This document shows positions 1-6,748 of a stretch of 7,577 nucleotides of DNA, piece after piece (the stretch's first letter is position 1; every line of letters begins with the position of its first letter). The notes beneath the pieces were generated by a model. That model was not told the origin of the DNA. It saw only the letters and a program-made list of their open reading frames with translations, and ran no database searches. The stretch lies in assembly GCA_050309795.1 (NCBI GenBank), contig JBNRMW010000021.1, forward strand, positions 1-7,577. Direction: 5' to 3'. The stretch is from JBNRMW01 sp050309795. GTDB taxonomy: Bacteria > Bacillota_I > Bacilli_A > Erysipelotrichales > Erysipelotrichaceae. The translations under genes and the position numbers were made by a program.

Positions 1-2
1 GC

Positions 3-416
3 GACATTGATTCACAGCGTATGCAAGTACGTATCGTGCAAGGAAAGGGGAAGAAGGACAGATATACCATTCTTTCGTGGAAAACACTCGAAGTGCTGCG
101 AATGTATTATAAATTGGAACGACCAACCACTTATCTATTCGAACCGATGGGGCGTAAAGGACAACCCTTGTCGGAAAGAACGGTAGAGCATATAGTGAAA
201 AACAGTGCTAAAAATGCCGGTATCAAAAAAGAGGTGTCGTTTCATACATTGCGTCATTGTTTTGCCACCCATTTATTGGAAGCCGGAGTAAACCTGAGAC
301 AGATACAGCAGTTCATGGGTCATACTTCATTGAAGACCACCGCTGTTTACCTGCATGTAGCCCATGTCAAAACCAGCGAGTTTACTTCTCCGTTGGACGA
401 AATAACACTTCTCTGA
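3..416 (+). CDS. Tyrosine recombinase (phage-integrase family), C-terminal catalytic part, cut by window start
   Basis: A site-specific DNA recombinase that cuts and rejoins strands through a covalent phosphotyrosine. The frame is open to the left edge (DIDSQR precedes the first ATG at 21), so the true start and the first catalytic Arg lie outside the window. Numbering from the ATG at 21, the rest of the active site is visible: the QGKGKKDR beta-hairpin with the likely catalytic Lys, HTLRH (H75, R78), MGHTS (H101) and the nucleophile Y110 in AVYLHV. The protein ends at a TGA at 414-416, ten bases before the IS91-type transposase on the same strand, so the two are probably co-transcribed. Some IS91-family elements carry such a recombinase upstream of the transposase, and that is the likely role here. 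It resembles XerC/D-type proteins in sequence, but a chromosome-dimer resolution role is unlikely next to a transposase. Confidence 0.9.
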   Translation, partial: DIDSQRMQVRIVQGKGKKDRYTILSWKTLEVLRMYYKLERPTTYLFEPMGRKGQPLSERTVEHIVKNSAKNAGIKKEVSFHTLRHCFATHLLEAGVNLRQIQQFMGHTSLKTTAVYLHVAHVKTSEFTSPLDEITLL

Positions 417-426
417 ATTGTTCATT

Positions 427-1587
427 ATGGAGAATAAAAAGCAAATCATAGAGATTGCTGACATTTTCAGGGATAAGAAAAACGATTTCCTGACCGAAAA
501 CACACTTTGTGCTGTACAGCAAAAAGCAATGGAAGATATTATAGCCTGTCGTACCTCGGAACTTGGCGGGCATACATTGAGTTGCAATCATTGTGGTCAC
601 AAGGTTCAATCCTACAACTCCTGTCGTAATCGGAATTGTCCCAAATGTCAGTACATAAAACGGATGCAATGGGTGGATAAACTTGCGGCTGATCTCCCCC
701 CGGTAAAACATTTTCACATTGTTTTCACAATACCCGCGTGTCTGCACAAACTGTTTTATATCAATCAGAGGATAGCTTATTCCTTGCTCTTCAAAGCTGT
801 CGGCCAAACACTGATGCAATGTGCCAAAAATACGCGATACCTGGGCGCGGAGGCCGGAGCGGTGACCCTGTTGCATACCTGGGGACAAACAATGACCTAT
901 CATCCGCATATCCATACCATTGTTCCAGCCGGAGGGTTATCCGATGATGGAATGGAATGGGTACCAAGTGCCAAAAAGTTTTATGTTCCGGTTAAAGTGC
1001 TCAGCGCTGTATTCAGGGGTATTTTATGTCGGCTACTACAGGAATCAGTATGCAGAAATAAGATCAAACTTCCGGATGATACATCCGATTTTCAGACCAT
1101 AAAAGCAAAATGTTACGCTAAAAAATGGGTAGTTTATGCAGAAAGACCGTTTGCTTCACCCGATAATCTGGTCCGTTATCTGGGCAACTACACACATCGT
1201 GTGGCAATCAGCAACCATCGTATTGTGGATTACAAGGAGGGGAAGGTAACTTTCAGCTATAAAGACAACAAAGCAGGTGGTATTGGAAAAACAATGACCC
1301 TGGAGGCCGGTGAGTTTATACGGCGTTTCATGCAACATGTCCTTCCTTGTGGATTTAGCAAAATACGTTACTTCGGATTTATGGCTATCTGCAATAGGAA
1401 AACAAAGCTCAATTTATGCTATTCGCTGTTGCCCACCCCAACCTGTTTGTCAAGACTTACAGGACTGCTTGCAATGGAAATTTTACAAATAATATCAGGC
1501 AAGGACCCGATTATTTGCGTAAAGTGCAGAAAAGGGAAATTAATGGTAAGTTCGGCATGCAATGTTTTACACATGGAACCAGGATAA
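427..1587 (+). CDS. tnpA: IS91-family transposase (HUH, Y2 type)
   Basis: A rolling-circle transposase that nicks single-stranded DNA and stays covalently bound through tyrosine. Numbered from the TTG at 418, the order is: an N-terminal zinc-binding domain (CNHC at 56-59, then SCRNRNCPKC at 68-77); the HUH metal-binding motif HPHIH at 162-166; the paired tyrosines Y254 and Y258 in YLGNYTH; the conserved block with RRFMQHVLP and GF near 302-323; and a C-terminal CVKC (367-370). All key residues are present, and about 386 residues is a normal family length, so the gene looks intact and potentially active. I chose the ATG at 427 (MENKKQI) over the TTG at 418, which would add three residues; there is no ribosome-binding site to decide. 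The gene follows the tyrosine recombinase by ten bases. A sampled line (541-600) is 50% GC, clearly above the downstream operon. Confidence 0.92.
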   Translation: MENKKQIIEIADIFRDKKNDFLTENTLCAVQQKAMEDIIACRTSELGGHTLSCNHCGHKVQSYNSCRNRNCPKCQYIKRMQWVDKLAADLPPVKHFHIVFTIPACLHKLFYINQRIAYSLLFKAVGQTLMQCAKNTRYLGAEAGAVTLLHTWGQTMTYHPHIHTIVPAGGLSDDGMEWVPSAKKFYVPVKVLSAVFRGILCRLLQESVCRNKIKLPDDTSDFQTIKAKCYAKKWVVYAERPFASPDNLVRYLGNYTHRVAISNHRIVDYKEGKVTFSYKDNKAGGIGKTMTLEAGEFIRRFMQHVLPCGFSKIRYFGFMAICNRKTKLNLCYSLLPTPTCLSRLTGLLAMEILQIISGKDPIICVKCRKGKLMVSSACNVLHMEPG

Positions 1588-1860
1588 TTCTGATTATTAA
1601 CAAAAGTGTTCTTTCCATTTAATGACAAAACTTGTATAGATGATGAGCAAAATCAGACAGGAGGAATTGTGCATTTACGTGAACGATCTAATATTAAAAA
1701 AACGATCATGTGCTTGAAGAAGAGCATTTACATAAAATTTGTAACCCAAATCAAGTTCAAACGCTATCCTCCCATAAATACTTTTCCCATAGCAATAGGT
1801 TCCGTTCAACTAGTTTTATTAGCCATTATTGATAGCATATTAAATTAATCCTTGTGAAAA
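1588..1860. other. Non-coding stretch after the transposase; probable right end of the IS91 element
   Basis: I see no convincing gene here. One open frame of 80 codons (1606-1848, non-ATG start) shows no recognisable motif and is best treated as chance. The stretch is AT-rich, and I found no strong terminator hairpin directly after the transposase stop. The element's terminus should be here, but I cannot identify it from sequence alone. Confidence 0.5.
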
Positions 1861-1891
1861 TTTGTAAAACAACTTCTTTTCAATAACTTTG
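1861..1891 (+). promoter_or_regulatory. Bacteroidota-type promoter reading towards the defence operon
   Basis: TTTG at 1861-1864 is followed after 19 bases by TAACTTTG at 1884-1891. This matches the Bacteroidota consensus: a -33 TTTG and a -7 TAnnTTTG separated by 19 to 21 bases. Transcription would start near 1896-1900 and run through a leader of about 240 bases before the ATG at 2138. No competing promoter of this quality was seen closer to the gene. TATAATTTG at 2126-2134 has one base too many for the consensus and lies only three bases before the start codon. Confidence 0.6.
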
Positions 1892-1999
1892 ATGGGCAAT
1901 AACGGCGAATAAAACACTAAGATGTTAGCTGCAACCCTAAAGAACAGACGAAAGTGCAAAAATTAACGAACAGACAGACGACAAAAAAGCCCACCCGCA

Positions 2000-2066
2000 A
2001 AATGGCACATTTGGTTTTTCCCGACACACGAGCCAAAGCTCAAAAAACCAAAAGAGCCATTTTTTT
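2000..2066 (+). terminator. Strong stem-loop with T-run in the operon leader (terminator or attenuator)
   Basis: Arms 2000-2019 and 2043-2062 pair over 20 positions with two mismatches (AAATGGC...TTTGGTTTTT against AAAAACCAAAAGAGCCATTT). They enclose a 23-base loop and are followed by T residues to 2066. The loop contains GCCAAAGCT, which recurs in both flanks. Because it lies between the probable promoter and the first gene, it could terminate read-through from the IS element or act as an attenuator. It may instead be part of a mobile repeat rather than a terminator. Confidence 0.5.
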
Positions 2067-2075
2067 GCCAACGCT
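2032..2075 (+). repeat. Direct repeat pair GCCAA(A/C)GCT in the leader
   Basis: GCCAAAGCT at 2032-2040 sits in the loop of the leader stem-loop, and GCCAACGCT at 2067-2075 directly follows its T-run. The same 9-base word, in the same orientation and with the same A/C variation, recurs twice behind the operon at 7212 and 7252. Confidence 0.55.
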
Positions 2076-2137
2076 CTGACACCGTTCCGACCGAAAAACT
2101 TATCTTAACCGACTGAAATAAAAAATATAATTTGTAG

Positions 2138-3766
2138 ATGATTTTAAAAGAATTGAAACCACGAAAGGCACTGAACAAAGCCTTTTTAAAAGTAAAACCG
2201 AACAGGACTGAAATTGAAGGTTTCAAGACCAATCTCATTACTTTACTCGACAGGACAAATGACACGGAAAGCGAAGAATTTCATAAAAACTTAGTTTCCG
2301 ACTTTCTTAAAGACACCTATTACAAACAAAACCATTTTATAAATACCAAAGGTCGAAACGACCTTGTTATTCATAACGGACAAAATGCAAACTCAACAGT
2401 TGGTGTAATTCTCGAAGCTAAAAAGCCGACCAACAAAGCCGAAATGATTACCACCAAAAAACTGAATGCAAAGGCATTTCAGGAATTGGTTTTGTATTAC
2501 TTGCGAGAGAGAATTACACACAAAAACCTTGAAGTAAAACATTTGGTGGCAACCAACATTAACGAATGGTTCATTTTTGACGCTACCCTATTCGACAGAC
2601 TTTTTGCTCAAAACAAAAACCTTGTAAAACAATTCAACGACTTTGAAGCAGGACGTTTGGCAGACACCAAAACGGACTTTTTCTACAAACAAATTGCCGA
2701 GCCATTTATTGACAACATCACTTCTGAAATTGAATTTACTTACTTCAACATTCAGGACTTTCAAAAACCGTTACGCAATAACTACAAGGCAGACGATAAT
2801 TCGCTGATTGCTTTGTTCAAATTGTTGTCGCCAGAGCATCTTTTAAAACTTCCTTTCACAAACGACAGCAACAGCCTTGACAAACGCTTTTACAGCGAGT
2901 TGTTACATATTATCGGCTTGACCGAAACCAAAGAAGGAAGTAAAAAACTGATTGAACGAAACAAAGCAGGTGAACGCCACACAGGAACAATTCTCGAAGA
3001 CGCAATCATTCAGCTTGACAGCTTAGATAAACTTAGCAGACTTAAAAAACCAAACCAATTCGGAAACACACAGCAAGAAAGACTTTTTAGTGTTGCCCTT
3101 GAACTTTCGATTACTTGGATAAACAGAATTTTGTTTTTGAAGTTGTTGGAAGCCCAACTCATCACCTATCACAAAGGCGACAAATCATTTTCGTTTCTCA
3201 ATCTTGACAAAATCAAGAACTATGACGACCTGAACAGCTTGTTTTTTCAGGTATTGGCACGCAAGTATGACGAGCGAAACGAAGATGTAAAAAAGGCATT
3301 TGAAAAAACGCCTTATCTCAATTCTTCGCTTTTCGAGCCGACCGACATTGAGCAGGTTACTTTGTTTATCAGCAACCTGAAAGACGATAAAACTATTCCG
3401 ATTTTTTCGCAAACCGTGCTAAAAGACCAGCAAGGCAAGAAACGGACGGGCAATATTTCCACGCTTCAATACTTATTCGAGTTTTTAGATGCTTACGACT
3501 TTGGAGCAGAAGGCGGAGAAGAAATTCAGGAAGACAACAAAACGCTGATTAACGCTTCGGTTCTTGGGTTGATTTTCGAGAAAATAAACGGCTACAAAGA
3601 CGGTTCATTTTTCACTCCGGGTTTCATCACAATGTATATGTGCCGTGAAACCATTCGCAAAGCCGTTGTGCGCAGAAATTCAACGAAACTAAAAAATGGA
3701 ACTGCACAACGCTTGAAGAACTTTACGACAAAATTGAAGACCGAAAAGAAGCGAACAAAATTATAA
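2138..3766 (+). CDS. Type IIG/Eco57I-like restriction-modification enzyme, N-terminal part (nuclease and start of methylase), frameshifted
   Basis: This is the front half of a single-chain restriction-modification enzyme that would cut foreign DNA and methylate host adenines at the same site. The start MILKELKPRKALNKAF is typical of the family. A PD-(D/E)XK nuclease is visible: D75 in GRNDLVI, then E93 and K95 in ILEAKKP, followed by the helix with Q115 (AFQELVLYYLRER). A long helical linker follows, and then methylase motif X, GSFFTPGF, around residues 489-496. The normal sequence continues to about R511 (MCRETIRKAVV). After that the reading frame turns into a basic, unrelated tail (RRNSTKLKNG...) and stops at 3766. 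The missing continuation sits in the frame one base earlier and is the 3832-5799 gene product with its upstream extension. As read here, the fragment has the nuclease but no methylase catalytic motifs. First gene of the operon. Confidence 0.85.
   Translation: MILKELKPRKALNKAFLKVKPNRTEIEGFKTNLITLLDRTNDTESEEFHKNLVSDFLKDTYYKQNHFINTKGRNDLVIHNGQNANSTVGVILEAKKPTNKAEMITTKKLNAKAFQELVLYYLRERITHKNLEVKHLVATNINEWFIFDATLFDRLFAQNKNLVKQFNDFEAGRLADTKTDFFYKQIAEPFIDNITSEIEFTYFNIQDFQKPLRNNYKADDNSLIALFKLLSPEHLLKLPFTNDSNSLDKRFYSELLHIIGLTETKEGSKKLIERNKAGERHTGTILEDAIIQLDSLDKLSRLKKPNQFGNTQQERLFSVALELSITWINRILFLKLLEAQLITYHKGDKSFSFLNLDKIKNYDDLNSLFFQVLARKYDERNEDVKKAFEKTPYLNSSLFEPTDIEQVTLFISNLKDDKTIPIFSQTVLKDQQGKKRTGNISTLQYLFEFLDAYDFGAEGGEEIQEDNKTLINASVLGLIFEKINGYKDGSFFTPGFITMYMCRETIRKAVVRRNSTKLKNGTAQRLKNFTTKLKTEKKRTKL
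3649..3697 (+). other. Frameshift site inside the restriction-modification gene
   Basis: The downstream frame is closed by a TGA at 3646-3648 and is open from 3649. Family-like sequence resumes at CAG 3673 (QKFNETKKW). Removing two bases from GTGCGCAG at 3668-3675 (giving GTGCAG), or adding one base there, joins the two frames into one protein of about 1219 residues with no other disruption. A second feature in the overlap is A AAA AAT at 3691-3697, a heptamer on which a -1 ribosomal slip is conceivable. The amino acids just before it in the first frame do not look like the family, so a real indel or a sequencing error at 3671-3673 is the better explanation. Confidence 0.75.
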
Positions 3767-3831
3767 ACAGCATCAAGATTTGCGACCCTGCCGTTGGTTC
3801 TGGACACTTTTTAGTTTCGGCACTCAATGAA

Positions 3832-5799
3832 ATGATTGCCGTAAAAAACGACTTGAAAATTCTGCAAGACCGTGAAGGCAAACGCTTGAAAGAATATCAG
3901 GTGGAAGTGGTAAATGATGAATTGATTATAACAGACGAAGAAGGAGAACTTTTTGAATACAACCCAAGCAATAAAGAGAGCCAACGCATACAGGAAACAC
4001 TATTCCACGAAAAGCAAACCATTATCGAAAACTGCCTTTTCGGTGTGGACATCAATTCCAATTCGGTAAAAATTTGCCGTTTGCGTTTGTGGATTGAGCT
4101 TTTGAAAAATGCTTACTACAAAAACAGCACTGAACTTGAAACGCTTCCGAATATTGACATCAACATCAAATGCGGAAACTCTTTGGTTAGCCGTTTTGCC
4201 ATTGATGCAGACTTGAAACAAGCCTTGAAAAAAAGCAAGTGGACAATTGATAGCTACCGTATAGCCGTTGACACTTACCGAAACGCAGAAAGCAAGGAGC
4301 AAAAAAGAGAGATGGAACGACTGATTGCCGACATTAAATCGGATTTCAGAAGTGAAATTTCATTGAACGACCCGAAAGTTAAGAAGCTACGCAAACTTTC
4401 GGGCGACTTGTATCAAATGACCAATCAAGGGCAACTTTTTGAAATGAGCAAAAAGGAAAAAGCCGATTGGAATAAGAAAGTAACGCAACTGACAGAAGAG
4501 ACCAAAAAGCTTGAAACCGAAATTGAAGAAATAAAAGCCAACAAGATTTTTGAAAACGCTTTTGAATGGCGATTTGAATTTCCCGAAGTGCTGAATGATG
4601 ATGGCGATTTTGTGGGCTTTGATGTGGTTATTGGAAATCCGCCTTATGGGGTTTCTATCAAAGACAAAAATGAACGTGAGTATTTAGTATCAAATCTTTA
4701 CAAAGTTCCAGACTTTGAAATTTATTATTGGTTCATCAACAAAGGTCATCACATTTTAAAACAAAATGGAGTAATATCTTACATTATACCTAACACAATT
4801 TTATTTAATGTATTTGCCCAATCATATCGTTTGAATTTGTTTGACAATTGGACTTTAGATGAAATATTAGATTGCACAAACTTCAATATTTTTGAAGATG
4901 CAACAGTCAGAAATATTATTTTCCAATTCACAAAATCTGATAGCAAGAAATACTCGCTTGGTTATAAAAACACAGCTAACGCTGAAAGTTTTGAAAACCT
5001 TGTAGCCAGAAAGCAAAATCGGATTTCCAAACAAATAGCAGAAATAAACATTCAAAATTGGGGCTTGGTTTTCAAACTAGAAAAAGAAACTCTGACTATT
5101 GTAGGAAAAATAAAAAGCAATAAAAAACCACTGATAGAAGTATTTCCAGAGACAAGTCAAGGGCTAATTGCTTACGATAAGTATCAAGGACAATGCGATG
5201 AGATAATAAAAAGCAGAGCTTATCATCATTTCTCAAATCCAGAAAATAAATTTAAACGTTGGCTCTATGGAGAAGACATTACGCGTTATTTAGTAAAATG
5301 GAATGGTAAAGAATATATAGATTATTGCGGTGGAATTGCAAACCCAAGAGACCCAAAATATTTCAAAGGGAAAAGGATTTTGATTAGAGAAATAACAAAT
5401 CCAAGGGTTTTTGCAGCAATTACATCAGAAGAGCTATATAACGACCCTGCAATAATTATTGTAAAAGAAAATCCAGCCATTTATCCTTTAGAATGTTTGC
5501 TTGCAATATTAAATTCTAAACTAGCAACATTTTACCATTTCAACTCATCTCCAAAAGCTACAAAAGGTGCGTTTCCAAAAATTTTGGTGTATGACGTGAA
5601 TAATTTTCCGTTACCACAAAAAATAGAAAAAAACATACAAGAAAAGATTAAAATGCTTGTTGACCAAATATTAACTATTAAGTCAAATGTCAATTCAGCA
5701 GATACAGCAGATTTAGAAAATCAGATAGACCAATTGGTTTATCAACTTTATGATTTGACGGAAGAAGAAATTAAAATTATTGAGAATCCTAAAAACTAA
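3832..5799 (+). CDS. Type IIG/Eco57I-like restriction-modification enzyme, C-terminal part (N6-adenine methylase and specificity domain)
   Basis: This is the methylase and target-recognition half of the enzyme begun at 2138. The first ATG is 3832, but the frame is open from 3649. The S-adenosylmethionine-binding motif I, DPAVGSGHF (3784-3810), lies upstream of that ATG with no usable start codon before it, so this part alone would be inactive. Within the frame from 3832 are GVDIN (71-75, motif II region), CGNSL (114-118), a charged coiled-coil-like insert (about 150-240), and the catalytic NPPY at 269-272, which marks N6-adenine methylation. A TaqI/Eco57I-type specificity region follows (about 410-600, including GEDITRYLVKW, ILIREIT and LLAILNSKLATFYHF), then a conserved-looking acidic C-terminus. 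Base composition drops after about 4650, at the entry to the specificity region. The gene ends five bases before the next. Confidence 0.88.
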   Translation: MIAVKNDLKILQDREGKRLKEYQVEVVNDELIITDEEGELFEYNPSNKESQRIQETLFHEKQTIIENCLFGVDINSNSVKICRLRLWIELLKNAYYKNSTELETLPNIDINIKCGNSLVSRFAIDADLKQALKKSKWTIDSYRIAVDTYRNAESKEQKREMERLIADIKSDFRSEISLNDPKVKKLRKLSGDLYQMTNQGQLFEMSKKEKADWNKKVTQLTEETKKLETEIEEIKANKIFENAFEWRFEFPEVLNDDGDFVGFDVVIGNPPYGVSIKDKNEREYLVSNLYKVPDFEIYYWFINKGHHILKQNGVISYIIPNTILFNVFAQSYRLNLFDNWTLDEILDCTNFNIFEDATVRNIIFQFTKSDSKKYSLGYKNTANAESFENLVARKQNRISKQIAEINIQNWGLVFKLEKETLTIVGKIKSNKKPLIEVFPETSQGLIAYDKYQGQCDEIIKSRAYHHFSNPENKFKRWLYGEDITRYLVKWNGKEYIDYCGGIANPRDPKYFKGKRILIREITNPRVFAAITSEELYNDPAIIIVKENPAIYPLECLLAILNSKLATFYHFNSSPKATKGAFPKILVYDVNNFPLPQKIEKNIQEKIKMLVDQILTIKSNVNSADTADLENQIDQLVYQLYDLTEEEIKIIENPKN

Positions 5800-5804
5800 A
5801 TAAA

Positions 5805-5945
5805 ATGGCAAAAAAGACAGTTCCAGTAAAACCTCACAAAAGGTCAACACCATCACCGACACCAAGAAAAAATCCAGATGCTCCAAAGCCAGGACCTAAG
5901 ACAGTTCCTGTTGAACCGCATAAACGGACTCCACCAAAGAAATAA
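5805..5945 (+). CDS. Small basic proline-rich protein, 46 residues, unknown function
   Basis: The gene starts with an ATG five bases after the restriction-modification gene and ends two bases before the next, so it sits within the operon. The 46-residue product contains 13 Pro, 10 Lys and 3 Arg against 2 acidic residues, with no hydrophobic segment. A ten-residue unit is repeated: KTVPVKPHKR at 4-13 and KTVPVEPHKR at 32-41. The copies are encoded by diverged DNA (from 5814 and from 5898), which suggests the peptide sequence is under selection and not a recent duplication. It is probably disordered and could bind nucleic acid or a partner protein, but no function can be assigned. Its position, spacing and repeat argue that it is a real gene. 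Confidence 0.7.
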   Translation: MAKKTVPVKPHKRSTPSPTPRKNPDAPKPGPKTVPVEPHKRTPPKK

Positions 5946-5947
5946 CA

Positions 5948-6748
5948 ATGGATAAGAAAACACTGACATTTACTGGTATAGTCTGCTACATAGATGACTT
6001 CTTGATTGAAACTGACAACTTTAAAGAAGTTGTTCAATCAGGAAGTTATGATGAAGTCAGTGGCAATCGTGTTCATATTTTTCAAATGGAGTATGAAAAG
6101 AACTTTCTGAAAATAAATTTTTCAGATGGTTCTGCAATGCCTCGTAATCCGAACGTTTATAACAAATCAAAACAAGAATTTGAGCCGAACCCAAGAGATT
6201 CTGACCAAATCGAACCCAAAGAATATTTTGCAGTTTTTGACTTGACTTCAAGTTATTTATGGTTGAGTAACACTAAGAAAAAATCGCTTTTGATTGACTT
6301 CTTTCAAAAAATGTTCAAAAACAAGAAGATAGTTTTGAAGGATGTCTATGATGAAGAAAAATTTATTGAAGGTTTAAAGACACTTGACCAAATTAAACTT
6401 AGTGCAGCACCAAGTTTATTCAGTCAGTCAAATACACTATCTAAGGCTTTAATTGATGAAATGTATGGTGCATTTGAAGCAGTATTACACCTGAAATATA
6501 AGGACACGTTTATTGGTGATGATTTGTATTCTAAAATCAAAAGCATTTTTAAAAACCGTGAAAGTTTCAATGGAATAATGATTGCAGGAAGAGACGAAAA
6601 AAATATGGGGATGTTTTTTAATAATAATTTATTCACGAGAAAGATTGACATTGAAGCCCCAGTTGATGAAAATGAAATGTTTAATCCAAGTGATGTGTTC
6701 AGTCGAATAATTGCTAAAATTGAAGAAGAAATAAATGCAAACAGTTAA
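5948..6748 (+). CDS. Unrecognised 266-residue soluble protein, partner of the downstream membrane protein
   Basis: I do not recognise a named family with certainty. The product has no signal peptide or membrane segment and is mixed alpha/beta. Notable segments are a beta-rich N-terminus with HIFQMEYEKNFLKINF (43-58), a strand-helix unit YFAVFDLTSSYLWLSNTKKK (93-112), a helical middle (about 135-180), and a C-terminal block with GIMIAGRDEKNMGMFF (209-224) and DENEMFNPSDVF (240-251). No nuclease or ATP-binding motif is evident. The start at 5948 lies two bases after the small proline-rich gene. The end overlaps the start of the four-helix membrane protein by 14 bases, implying coupled translation and a joint function. 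By layout only, this matches the cytoplasmic partner of two-gene abortive-infection systems (RexA with RexB, KwaB with KwaA). Codons are AT-rich (27% GC in line 6301-6360). Confidence 0.8.
   Translation: MDKKTLTFTGIVCYIDDFLIETDNFKEVVQSGSYDEVSGNRVHIFQMEYEKNFLKINFSDGSAMPRNPNVYNKSKQEFEPNPRDSDQIEPKEYFAVFDLTSSYLWLSNTKKKSLLIDFFQKMFKNKKIVLKDVYDEEKFIEGLKTLDQIKLSAAPSLFSQSNTLSKALIDEMYGAFEAVLHLKYKDTFIGDDLYSKIKSIFKNRESFNGIMIAGRDEKNMGMFFNNNLFTRKIDIEAPVDENEMFNPSDVFSRIIAKIEEEINANS

Larger units (their letters stand above)
1..1587 (+). mobile_element. IS91-family element with accessory tyrosine recombinase, left end outside window
   Basis: The recombinase and the HUH transposase run in the same direction with a ten-base gap and form the coding part of an IS91-type element. 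IS91 elements lack inverted terminal repeats and do not duplicate their target, so the ends cannot be read from repeats. The right end must lie somewhere between 1588 and about 1920, but I could not place it. The coordinates given cover only the coding part. Confidence 0.7.

Noticed and set aside
382..915. 177-codon open frame on the minus strand
   Set aside because: It lies antisense to the recombinase end and the transposase, whose motifs are clear; it has no motif of its own.
1606..1848. 80-codon open frame after the transposase
   Set aside because: It has a non-ATG start, no recognisable motif and lies where the IS91 terminus is expected; most likely chance.
2126..2134. TATAATTTG as a promoter -7 element
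   Set aside because: The spacing within the motif is one base too long and it lies three bases before the start codon, which would require a nearly leaderless or truncated transcript.
2138..5799. BREX PglX methylase
   Set aside because: The adenine methylase core is similar in kind, but an N-terminal PD-(D/E)XK nuclease is present and no other BREX gene is nearby, so a Type IIG enzyme fits better.
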